A stretch of 64,000 bases of DNA from Phycisphaerales bacterium (lineage in GTDB: Bacteria > Planctomycetota > Phycisphaerae > Phycisphaerales > SM1A02), in NCBI GenBank assembly GCA_029268515.1, contig JAQWNP010000006.1, forward strand, positions 1 through 64,000, in the 5' to 3' direction. Below the pieces are notes generated by a model. That model was not told where the DNA came from and made no database searches. It saw only the letters and a list, made by a program, of their open reading frames with translations. A program made the translations under genes and the position numbers. Shown in pieces: positions 35,283 to 43,219 of this stretch. Position 1 is the first letter of the stretch, and the number at the start of each line of letters is the position of its first letter.

Positions 35283-36061
35283 TGGCACTTCCAGCTGAGC
35301 CAGGGTCACAACTTGCCTCGTTATCACCAGCACAGATTCAAGGGGCTGTCTTCTATCGTTATGGCCAAGTAGCCCTCGAGCCCGGCAACAAACATGGATT
35401 CCCGGTGGGCCGTGCTTTTGCTGAGGAAGTAAAGTACGACCCGCATGTGCTCGATGCACTACCGCCAGCATGCAGTGCTTCCTTCTCCGGCGCGGGTAAT
35501 CCGCAGGCTGCGGTCAATCTTGCACCAGATCAGCGATTACTAGACATCGGATGCGGCGCTGGACTTGATCTTTGCCTCTACGCCCAGCGGTTTGGACAAC
35601 CAGCCCGCCTACAAGGGCTGGATGGGTCTAAAGAGATGGCGCAGCGGGCACGCGAAAATCTCACTGCAGCTGGGTTCCCAGAAGTCGAGATACTCAACCG
35701 TCGTGCAGAAGAAACAGAACTTCCTGAAAAAAGCATTGACTTGATTAGTGCCAATGGCATTTTCAACCTTTCTCCTGATGAAGATGCTGTCATGAGCGAA
35801 ATGGCCCGAATCTTGAAGCCGAGTGGCCAATTGGTTTTTGCCGAAATTGTGTTGACTTCCCCATTAGAAGAACAAGTGCGGCGTAGTGTCGACGACTGGT
35901 TTCGCTGCATTGGTGGCGCACTTATGACAGAAGACCTTGAATCGAAACTCAGTCGACATGGGTTCGTTGACATCAGCTTCATAGAGCTCGCTCGAAATGC
36001 TCGTACGGGGCACCCGAACTCAAGCTGCGCTGTGGTCAGTGCTCAACGCAGTGCCGAATAA
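35282..36061 (+). CDS. ArsM-like SAM methyltransferase
   Basis: The 259-residue protein matches the arsenite methyltransferase layout: an N-terminal YG..A stretch, a GAGNP loop, a Rossmann SAM site LLDIGCGAGLDLCL near 81-94, SNGIFNLSPDEDAV, and WFRCIGGAL. In true ArsM the SNC-x-INLSP motif supplies an As(III)-binding cysteine; here it is SNG, and the CGNP-type cysteine is also missing (SGAGNP). Only the cysteine of CIGGAL remains. Arsenite methylation is therefore doubtful and another small substrate is more likely. It is coupled to the peroxiredoxin by TAATG. Confidence 0.8.
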   Translation: MALPAEPGSQLASLSPAQIQGAVFYRYGQVALEPGNKHGFPVGRAFAEEVKYDPHVLDALPPACSASFSGAGNPQAAVNLAPDQRLLDIGCGAGLDLCLYAQRFGQPARLQGLDGSKEMAQRARENLTAAGFPEVEILNRRAEETELPEKSIDLISANGIFNLSPDEDAVMSEMARILKPSGQLVFAEIVLTSPLEEQVRRSVDDWFRCIGGALMTEDLESKLSRHGFVDISFIELARNARTGHPNSSCAVVSAQRSAE

Positions 36062-36119
36062 TCGCGATGACAAACTGAGGCTCACTCTAGGAATCATATT
36101 TTTTCGGAAACAACAATAA

Positions 36120-37688
36120 ATGGCAACAACGAGAGCAAACCTTCAAACACAAATGCTCTACATAATGTTGTTTGTGTCGTGCGCTATCAGCATGATCGAC
36201 GTTGCTCTATCTGCTGATCAGCAAAACAAAGAACAACCAAATGTTGTCTTTTTTTTAGTTGATGACATGGGATGGCAAGACACATCAGTGCCTTTTCACT
36301 CCGAAACAACACCACTTAATAAGAGATATCGCACACCAAACATGGAGCGGCTTGCGAATCAAGGCACTCTTTATACCGATGCATACGCGTCGTGTCCGGT
36401 TTGCACACCAACCCGCGTCAGTATTATGACTGGCCAACATCCCGCTCGTCTCGGCATTACCAACTGGACGCTCTATCCCGATCGTGATTCATCTGCCGGG
36501 CATGATCGTTTGCGATCACCGACGTGGCACACTGAAGGGCTACAGCCAGATGCTGTTACCCTTGCTGAATTACTTCAGGCTGATGGCTATCGCACGATTC
36601 ATGCTGGCAAGGCTCACTGGGGGGCGCTCAATACACCTGGTGCTGATCCATTAAATCATGGGTTTGATATCAACATTGGTGGGCATGCTGCTGGTGCGCC
36701 AGGAAGTTACTACGGAACAGATAACTTCTCTGATGAAGTACGCCGTGGAAAACCCAAAGGAAAATCACCTTGGCCAGTACCTGGCCTCGAGGCCTATCAC
36801 GGACAGGACATTTACTTAACAGATGTGCTGACCACTGAAGCAATAAGCGCTATCGATGGTGCAATCACTGAAGAGCAACCGTTCTTCTTACACCTGGCTC
36901 ACTATGCAGTTCATACGCCAATTATGGCGGATCCTAACTTTACAAATAAGGACACTAATCTTCCGGAACGGGAGATCGCATATGCATCAATGGTTGAAGG
37001 GGTCGACGATAGCCTCGGACGCATTATGGATGCTCTGGAAGATCGTGGCATTGCCAACAATACGATTATCATCTTTACCTCTGATAATGGTGGACTGAGT
37101 GGCCGCGCTGGCGCGCCGAAGGACCACAATGCACCACTTCGTCATGGAAAGGGATTCGCATATGAAGGTGGTGTTCGAATTCCCCAAATCATCTCAGTGC
37201 CTGGCCATGCTCCGAGCCGAACAGATTATGTCACCGTGTCACATGATCTATTCCCAACAGTCTTACAGCTCACCGGCACAAACATACCCATTGCCTCCGC
37301 AGATCAGATGGATGGCCACAGTATTGTTGATTCACTTAATGGCAAGAAGGAGTTGGATACATACCGTGTCTTCGGTTGGCATTACCCGCATCAATGGACA
37401 ACACCTGGACCCGGCCTACAAGCATTTACTTCCATTCGAGTGGGCAACGAAAAACTCATCTACTTCTATGCTGATGACCGTTTCGAGCTTTACGACCTGA
37501 CCACCGATCTATCCGAGCAAGACGACCTGGCTGCATCCCAACCAGAACGCGTCAATCAGCTTGCACAAGTGATGCAACATTGGATGCGCCAGACTGGCGC
37601 TGACACTCCTATCAACAAAACAACCAATGAACCCCTTGCTTTACCTGGCACAACAAAAGTTTCTAGTCAATCCCCTCGTTCTGACTAG
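36120..37688 (+). CDS. Sulfatase, exported
   Basis: The 522-residue protein has an N-terminal signal segment and the sulfatase catalytic core: metal aspartates in FLVDDMGW, the formylglycine motif CTPTR with Cys95, GKAHWG, and the later FTSDNGG. Its cysteine must be oxidised to formylglycine by a maturase, none of which is in the window. It removes sulfate from an unknown ester, most likely an algal polysaccharide, as typical in marine planctomycetes. Its stop shares the four bases CTAG with the stop of the convergent gene. Confidence 0.9.
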   Translation: MATTRANLQTQMLYIMLFVSCAISMIDVALSADQQNKEQPNVVFFLVDDMGWQDTSVPFHSETTPLNKRYRTPNMERLANQGTLYTDAYASCPVCTPTRVSIMTGQHPARLGITNWTLYPDRDSSAGHDRLRSPTWHTEGLQPDAVTLAELLQADGYRTIHAGKAHWGALNTPGADPLNHGFDINIGGHAAGAPGSYYGTDNFSDEVRRGKPKGKSPWPVPGLEAYHGQDIYLTDVLTTEAISAIDGAITEEQPFFLHLAHYAVHTPIMADPNFTNKDTNLPEREIAYASMVEGVDDSLGRIMDALEDRGIANNTIIIFTSDNGGLSGRAGAPKDHNAPLRHGKGFAYEGGVRIPQIISVPGHAPSRTDYVTVSHDLFPTVLQLTGTNIPIASADQMDGHSIVDSLNGKKELDTYRVFGWHYPHQWTTPGPGLQAFTSIRVGNEKLIYFYADDRFELYDLTTDLSEQDDLAASQPERVNQLAQVMQHWMRQTGADTPINKTTNEPLALPGTTKVSSQSPRSD

Positions 37689-38431
37689 TTGGATACAGAA
37701 GATGGTTGAGTTGAATCTGCCTCAGGCGAGGGCGGCGTTACGTCTGTTGCTTTGTTTGGATAAGCCATGAATACGTGCATCATAATCCACAAGAACAATA
37801 AAATAGATATCAGTGAAATAGCGCCAATAAACTGACTCCAAAATTTCTTTGATCTCAACCACGGTGACAAGCAGCCACATAGAGTAGGAACCAGGAAAAA
37901 CCCCATAAGATTAACCGCGATGACTGTGACAATTAAACGAGTTGTCGCTGGATGTGCGTTTGGAATAACCACGCCCACAAGAGCACCAATGATTAATGTA
38001 AGTGGATACAGCGCCACCATCACAATGAGAGACTGCTTCCAGACAGATGGCTTTTTGCCGTGAACGTCGTCCAAGTTCGGATTCGCGAACCATGACGAAA
38101 AACCGGCCAGCTCTAATGGATAGTCCACCGTTAGATCACCGTGGAGTTGAGCTTGTGTCGCTTTAACCAGACTACGGCGCGTATCTGATTCCATCCACTC
38201 TATAAGATCTTTAGGTCTGTCAAAGCGATGTACAGCCACGTATGCTTGATAACCATCTGGCGCACCATCGATCTGATCGGTCGATGACAGTTGATATCCT
38301 GGAAATGTGCTGGCAGCCTCGATGAATTTTTGCTGTAGCTGCTCTAACTCAGTGCAGCGGTCGCTGCGCACGATCAGATGGACAATAAAATCCACATGTG
38401 AACTCGATCCATGTGATTGAATTTCTCCCAT
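37685..38431 (-). CDS. Membrane protein with antibiotic-biosynthesis-monooxygenase-like domain
   Basis: The 248-residue protein has an N-terminal ferredoxin-like alpha/beta domain of about 120 residues (VDFIVHLIVRSDRC, FPGYQLSS, YQAYVAVHRFD), similar to ABM monooxygenases. A WKQSL start then leads into three or four hydrophobic helices and a Pro/Ser-rich C-terminal tail. ABM domains with membrane helices form a known but uncharacterised architecture. GGAG lies about eleven bases before the ATG at 38431; a TTG three codons earlier is possible. It converges with the sulfatase. Confidence 0.7.
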   Translation of the reverse strand: MGEIQSHGSSSHVDFIVHLIVRSDRCTELEQLQQKFIEAASTFPGYQLSSTDQIDGAPDGYQAYVAVHRFDRPKDLIEWMESDTRRSLVKATQAQLHGDLTVDYPLELAGFSSWFANPNLDDVHGKKPSVWKQSLIVMVALYPLTLIIGALVGVVIPNAHPATTRLIVTVIAVNLMGFFLVPTLCGCLSPWLRSKKFWSQFIGAISLISILLFLWIMMHVFMAYPNKATDVTPPSPEADSTQPSSVSN

Positions 38432-38647
38432 AACCTGCAAGTCTCCTCTACTGCTTGCGCGAGATCACCCTACGCTCAATTGGGAACTTTAAGCCAATTT
38501 TTGATGCCTAAAACAGGTTCAAGCGGTGTTTTCACCACCTTTAGAATGAATGCCCCAGGCAACAGATATCCTCATTCAAAGCAAGGCAACCACTTCTCAT
38601 TTGTTGCCATAAATCGATCTTCTCTCTGGGCTCAGCCCAACCTTCTC

Positions 38648-38682
38648 AGCCCCCCAGCGCGACCTCTTCCGCGCGGGGGGCT
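38648..38682. terminator. GC-rich hairpin downstream of small membrane gene
   Basis: Arms AGCCCCCC (38648-38655) plus GCGCG (38657-38661) pair with CGCGC (38670-38674) and GGGGGGCT (38675-38682), with one bulged A and an 8-base loop. No T-run follows on either side. It lies 22 bases past the stop at 38705 (minus) and may slow or end that transcript. Confidence 0.45.
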
Positions 38683-38704
38683 TACTACTGAAACATCATG
38701 AGCG

Positions 38705-38914
38705 TTACTCGTTCGTAGCGTCTGCAGGCGGCGTCTTGTCTGCCGACGGTGAATCAGGAATTCTCGAGTCCCAGTTTTCTCGATCTGGGTCCCAAGTACC
38801 CCAATTAATAGCCACAACTAATACGCCAACCGCTATGAAAACAAGGACTGCAGACAGAATGATCACATCTACTAATTTGCCTCGCTTGGAAGATTCATTG
38901 TCCATGGCTGCCAT
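38705..38914 (-). CDS. Small single-helix membrane protein
   Basis: The 69-residue protein has a short polar N-terminus (MAAMDNESSKRGK), one hydrophobic helix of about 23 residues (VDVIILSAVLVFIAVGVLVVAI), and a Pro/Asp-rich tail outside. GAGGA lies six bases before the ATG at 38914. The frame runs on upstream but that part overlaps the oppositely oriented small gene at 38951. Function is unknown. Confidence 0.55.
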   Translation of the reverse strand: MAAMDNESSKRGKLVDVIILSAVLVFIAVGVLVVAINWGTWDPDRENWDSRIPDSPSADKTPPADATNE

Positions 38915-38950
38915 GCTATCCTCGAATAACACAAAAGGGAGTCCTCTAAG

Positions 38951-39058
38951 ATGAGTCAAAAGCCAAAAGACTGGTGGATCTGGGCGGTAGTCGGTGGCAT
39001 TGTGGCACTTGTGCTCTTGGCCTTTGTGGCGTATTGGATTGGAAACGCTACGACCTAA
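38951..39058 (+). CDS. 35-residue membrane peptide
   Basis: A short frame reads MSQKPKDWWIWAVVGG then a hydrophobic helix (IVALVLLAFVAYWI) and ends GNATT. GGGAG lies about ten bases upstream of the ATG. The Trp-rich membrane entry and single helix look like a genuine small membrane protein. It diverges from the small membrane gene at 38914, with 36 bases between start codons. It has no recognised family. It is below usual gene-caller length limits, so it may be missed elsewhere. Confidence 0.5.
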   Translation: MSQKPKDWWIWAVVGGIVALVLLAFVAYWIGNATT

Positions 39059-39219
39059 GTAAGCTTGGCTCAACTTCGGGGTAGGCACTGCTCACAAATG
39101 ACAAATCAATTTTCTAATAAGACAGATCCAAACAGCCGTTTCAGGCGTATGTTCCCAAAAGAATTGTCAATCTGATGGTCCTCTACAGCACTTCAATAAC
39201 AGCGAGATAATCAGTGCGA

Positions 39220-40209
39220 ATGATGCATTTGGTCTCATTGAAAATCTTCTTACTCCTTAGCTTGTGTAGTGTCAGCAATGCGGATTTATCTCTGACCTCC
39301 GTACCGAACTCTGCACCCGATGGATTCTCTCAACACTTCTCGAAATATATTGATGTGTTTGGCATTCCTGTTTACGCAACCTCAGCCTGTAGCAACAATC
39401 GAGTACGACATTGTGCCAATGTGCTTGCGCAGTATTTAGACAACAATGAAGATGGCCAGATTGACAACCCTGCAGTTCATGCAAAACTCATCAACAATAA
39501 CGCCAGCATGATTTTGTTTCGAAACGAAAATGAAGAAGAGAACTCAGACTATTGGCAAGATATCGATGATGAGTTCCTCGAATATGCAATGGCCCTTTTT
39601 AACTTTGAAATTAATAAGGATTGGCAACAAGACGGTGATCAAGAATTTGATGCCACACTTGAGGAGACACTACACCTGGTGACCTGGGCTGGTTACGCAC
39701 ATGCCTTCCCGAACGTTTTTGGCGAATTTTCCGGAACCCAAATTGCTGATGCGATGGATGCAAACATAGCCAACGGCTACTATCACTACGATGATCCAAC
39801 GTGTAACTACGCCTGCAATATCACTGAGTACACCTACTGGTCACTGACTTCTATTCTGGGAGCGCAGTCTGCCGCCTGGCGACAGGCACAAATTAACGAT
39901 GAGTGGGAACTACCCACCCCCCAATTGGTCGAATCTGAAGATTCGATCGCATTTGAATTACTGACCGATCCTCAATGGGCTTTACCAACTGCCCTACCAA
40001 ACGGAAACTATCGCCCTGGAGAAGATCTAAGTTGCCTGGCAGATCTCAACGAAGACGGCAGCGTTGACCTTGCGGACTTCAACCTATTCTTGATTGACTA
40101 TGGCTGTAGTGGAAAATCTTGTATTGGTGATCTCAATGATGATGGCTTAACCAACATAAGTGACTTTGCAATTTTGCTAATACAGTGGGGCACGGATGAC
40201 TGCAGCTAA
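39220..40209 (+). CDS. Exported protein with C-terminal dockerin-like repeats
   Basis: The 329-residue protein has a signal peptide (LKIFLLLSLCSVSNA) and a domain of about 240 residues with a calcium-loop-like stretch (DNNEDGQIDN) and the segment LEETLHLVTWAGYAH. Two dockerin-type loops end it (ADLNEDGSVDLADF, GDLNDDGLTNISDF). The ETLH segment might be part of a metal site, but no peptidase motif such as HExxH is present, so I give no enzyme name. A GTG at 39214 is an alternative start. It stands alone. Confidence 0.7.
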   Translation: MMHLVSLKIFLLLSLCSVSNADLSLTSVPNSAPDGFSQHFSKYIDVFGIPVYATSACSNNRVRHCANVLAQYLDNNEDGQIDNPAVHAKLINNNASMILFRNENEEENSDYWQDIDDEFLEYAMALFNFEINKDWQQDGDQEFDATLEETLHLVTWAGYAHAFPNVFGEFSGTQIADAMDANIANGYYHYDDPTCNYACNITEYTYWSLTSILGAQSAAWRQAQINDEWELPTPQLVESEDSIAFELLTDPQWALPTALPNGNYRPGEDLSCLADLNEDGSVDLADFNLFLIDYGCSGKSCIGDLNDDGLTNISDFAILLIQWGTDDCS

Positions 40210-40292
40210 AATGGCAGGCTTCCTGGCTGGCACTCATTGGCTTTTATGAATGTCGTACACAACCTATTAAACACAAAAGGAATGTACTTTCG

Positions 40293-40838
40293 ATGGAAGC
40301 TCTGTTTAAGTTACCTACAGATGATCAATTAAGTGAAATGGCCCTGTCACGCCTGCATGAGCTACCGGCTCTAAACTACTATCGCATGACTGCTATTGTC
40401 GACAAGCCGTTTATTCCAATGACGGATCTTATTCGAGCTGTCGTCAGTGACATCAATATGGAGTCCCGCTTTCGCGAAATTGCCACACTTCGATACGCGC
40501 ATGTTTCCCAGTGTGCCTACATGTGGCACTCACATGCACTCCTCGCCCGTAACAATGGCGTTACAGAAAAAGAAATTGATGCTATTACTGCTGATCCAAC
40601 TGTCAATGGACTAGACGCCGATGGAAATATAATCTGCCAGGCAGTTGACGAGCTTTATGCTGATCGCATGATCTCAGAAGAAACACGTCGCAAGCTCAAA
40701 GCCAAACACACAGACGGATTCCTCGCCGAGTTAGTGATGTGCATCGGCCTCTATGCCATGGTGGCAATGATCATCGGTGGCATGGGTGTGCAAAAAGAAG
40801 ACGACGAACCACTAGCGAATGCCACAAAACCTGTCTAG
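40293..40838 (+). CDS. Carboxymuconolactone decarboxylase-family protein
   Basis: The 181-residue protein has the AhpD/CMD-like helix bundle with the motif REIATLRYAHVSQCAYMWHSHA, matching the family's E..LR..x(n)YxWxxH pattern. In AhpD a CxxC is used for redox chemistry; here only one cysteine (QCAYMW) stands near that place, so the protein is probably of the wider family. Members act as peroxidase helpers or lactone decarboxylases. It is cytoplasmic and convergent with a small membrane gene 3 bases away. Confidence 0.8.
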   Translation: MEALFKLPTDDQLSEMALSRLHELPALNYYRMTAIVDKPFIPMTDLIRAVVSDINMESRFREIATLRYAHVSQCAYMWHSHALLARNNGVTEKEIDAITADPTVNGLDADGNIICQAVDELYADRMISEETRRKLKAKHTDGFLAELVMCIGLYAMVAMIIGGMGVQKEDDEPLANATKPV

Positions 40839-40841
40839 ATT

Positions 40842-41003
40842 TTAGCCCGACATCGCCACAAGATCCCCGAGAACATGCCAAATCTGCCAAAGGGCCGTAG
40901 CGATACAGGTGAGAGCAGCAATATGTGCAATGGCGAAAATCAAGTCACCAAGCCGATTGCCTGCGCAACAGGGTGATAGCAACTTTCCTTTTGAATCATT
41001 CAT
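40842..41003 (-). CDS. Small membrane protein with CC motif
   Basis: The 53-residue protein reads MNDSKGKLLSPCCAGNRLGD then a hydrophobic helix (LIFAIAHIAALTCIATALWQIW) and a short tail. GGGAG lies nine bases before the ATG at 41003, which argues for this start rather than the longer frame. No family was recognised. It is convergent with the CMD-family gene. Confidence 0.55.
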   Translation of the reverse strand: MNDSKGKLLSPCCAGNRLGDLIFAIAHIAALTCIATALWQIWHVLGDLVAMSG

Positions 41004-41170
41004 TAGCTCAGGCTCCCTAAATGGGTTCAGGAATATATCCCACGACCACCGCAGGCACCTCAAGTCATCGTCTTAGCACCATTCGAGGCATGAATCACCC
41101 GTGCCAAACCAACTCGTTAACCCGATCAGCACGCTACACTGGGGCCTTCCTCTGTCTGTAAGGAGATCCC

Positions 41171-43219
41171 ATGATCATTGCTTCTATCGCCACCTGGATT
41201 CTGTTCATCTCAACATTAAACAGCCAAGACGCACCATACGACGACGCGCCAGTCCAAGAAGAAAGTGCACAAGTCGATGGATCAGCCAATGATGTTGTTC
41301 CTGTAGACACATCAGAGCCGGATGCGGAATCGGATTCAGATTCTGAGCCTGAACCCGAGCCCGAACCCGAACCCTCTGGGCCACCCTTGACCTATCAGAA
41401 CTTTGCTCAACTCAGCAAAGGGATCCAGCAGTTTTCTTCTAACAATGCTGACTCCGTCATGGTTGAATCTTATGGCACGAGTATCCAAGGACGTGAGCTT
41501 TGGGCGATACGCACAGCACTGCCCGGCAGTATTGAACCTGGCGATCGTCCTGCAATGCTCATTGTGGCTGGTCTTGATAGTAGGCAAATGGGTAGTACCG
41601 AAATTGCATTAGCCATCAATGAGACATTACTCAAAGAGGCTGAAGCTGATCCTGAAGGAGAAGCATCTTCGTTTCTTACCAACCATACGCTTTATGTTTT
41701 GCCTCGAGCGAATCCTGATGGAGCAGAAATGTTTTTTGCACCAGTACGTATGGAATACAACGGCAATCTTAGAACGGATGATGCAGATCGAGATGGGTTC
41801 ATTGATGAAGATCCACCTAATGATCTCAATGGCGATGGCATGATCACCATGATGCGCGTCATGGATCTTAATGATGCTGACATGATGTCTGACGAAAATG
41901 AAACACGACTGAGTATGGAAGCAGATTCCGACAAGGAGCAGCGAGCCCAGTTTTCCTTACAAGTCGAAGGCATCGATGATGACGGCGACGGTGAAATCAA
42001 TGAAGATGGCGTGGGCGGCGTTGATCTCAATCGCAATTTCACCCATGGACATAAAGAACACCAGAAGTCTGCTGGTGCTTATCCATTGTCTGAAGCGGAA
42101 TCAATGGCCTTAATTAAATATGTGCTGGCACGACAAAATATTGCCATCGTTGTCACTTACGGTGGAGCAGAAAATCTCGCATCATCACCAAAATCGAATG
42201 GAACTTATAAAGGCGGCACACCCAAGACTATTCTCGATGGTGATACCGGTATTTATGCTCATATTGGTGAGCGTTATCGCGAACTCACTGGCAATGAACA
42301 AGGCAAATCTTCAGACGCAAACGGCGCTTTCTATGCCTGGTCATATGCCGAGTTTGGTGTCCCTTCATTTTCCACCAACGCCTGGTCTGGACCTGATGAG
42401 AACGACAAGAAAAAGAAAGATGAAAACGCTGCCAAGAGTGAAGATTCTGAAGAACAAAGTGAACTCACACCATCTGGCATTGGTGACATCAGCTCAGAGA
42501 CAATAGAAGAACTCCGTGCACACGCTCAGAGCAGAGGCTTCCAAATGGGTGATCAAATGATGGCAAATGTCTCACCTGAGATGATTGAAAGATTTGCTGG
42601 TCGAGCAGGCATCACTATCCAACGCGTCAAGACCAAAGGCGGAAAGGCCTCTGATGCAGACGCCGCAAGATGGCTTGCTTACAGTGATGAAGAGAGAGAT
42701 GGTGAGGGTTTCGTTGAGTGGGAAGCATTTGAGCATCCTGAACTTGGCCCGGTAGAAATTGGTGGCTGGGCTCCATATTTTCGCACCACGCCACCGGCTG
42801 CTGAGCTGCGTTTGCTGGCTGATAAACAAGTACCCTTCATTTTGGATTTAGCGAAACGATTTCCAGAGGTGTCTCTGAGTCAGCCAGAAATCAAGCCATT
42901 GGCATCTGGACTATGGGAAGTAAAAGTCTCCCTCATTAACGATGGCTACCTTCCTACTGGTACTGCGATGGCTAAGAAAAACCGTCGGGCCAGGCCTTAT
43001 GTTGTTCGTCTCAGTACACCTATTGACTCAATCATTTCGGGTGCACGTGTTCATAAGATCTGGGCGTTACCTGGATCTGGTGGCCGTTATGAAATGCGAT
43101 GGATTATTGAAGCTGAAGATGGCTCGGAAATAACAATCACTGTCTTCAGTGAGAAGTTTGGTGAATTTGATCAAGCACATCAGCTTGTTGACAATCAGTC
43201 AAAGGAGAGTGACTCGTGA
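41171..43219 (+). CDS. M14 carboxypeptidase paralog lacking the zinc site (pseudoenzyme)
   Basis: The 682-residue protein has a signal segment, an acidic Glu/Pro/Asp tract (residues 30-70) and an M14 carboxypeptidase fold. At the first zinc motif the family HxxE is D136-S-R-Q139, aligning on HSRE of pancreatic carboxypeptidases. The third ligand His is Tyr330, and the catalytic Glu is Ala404 (STNAW against TNELW in the next gene). Substrate arginine and asparagine remain (LNRNF). Three calcium-binding-like loops (DADRDGFIDED, DLNGDGMITM, DDDGDGEINEDG) are inserted, as in the next gene. It cannot be a normal zinc peptidase and may bind the active partner or a C-terminus. AGGAG precedes the ATG; its end overlaps the next gene by GTGA. 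Confidence 0.85.
   Translation: MIIASIATWILFISTLNSQDAPYDDAPVQEESAQVDGSANDVVPVDTSEPDAESDSDSEPEPEPEPEPSGPPLTYQNFAQLSKGIQQFSSNNADSVMVESYGTSIQGRELWAIRTALPGSIEPGDRPAMLIVAGLDSRQMGSTEIALAINETLLKEAEADPEGEASSFLTNHTLYVLPRANPDGAEMFFAPVRMEYNGNLRTDDADRDGFIDEDPPNDLNGDGMITMMRVMDLNDADMMSDENETRLSMEADSDKEQRAQFSLQVEGIDDDGDGEINEDGVGGVDLNRNFTHGHKEHQKSAGAYPLSEAESMALIKYVLARQNIAIVVTYGGAENLASSPKSNGTYKGGTPKTILDGDTGIYAHIGERYRELTGNEQGKSSDANGAFYAWSYAEFGVPSFSTNAWSGPDENDKKKKDENAAKSEDSEEQSELTPSGIGDISSETIEELRAHAQSRGFQMGDQMMANVSPEMIERFAGRAGITIQRVKTKGGKASDADAARWLAYSDEERDGEGFVEWEAFEHPELGPVEIGGWAPYFRTTPPAAELRLLADKQVPFILDLAKRFPEVSLSQPEIKPLASGLWEVKVSLINDGYLPTGTAMAKKNRRARPYVVRLSTPIDSIISGARVHKIWALPGSGGRYEMRWIIEAEDGSEITITVFSEKFGEFDQAHQLVDNQSKESDS

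Noticed and set aside
35282-36061. Naming the methyltransferase arsM
   Set aside because: Two expected arsenic-binding cysteines are replaced, so only the family resemblance is reported.
39220-40209. Metallopeptidase call from the ETLH segment
   Set aside because: There is no HExxH or other complete zinc motif; function left open.
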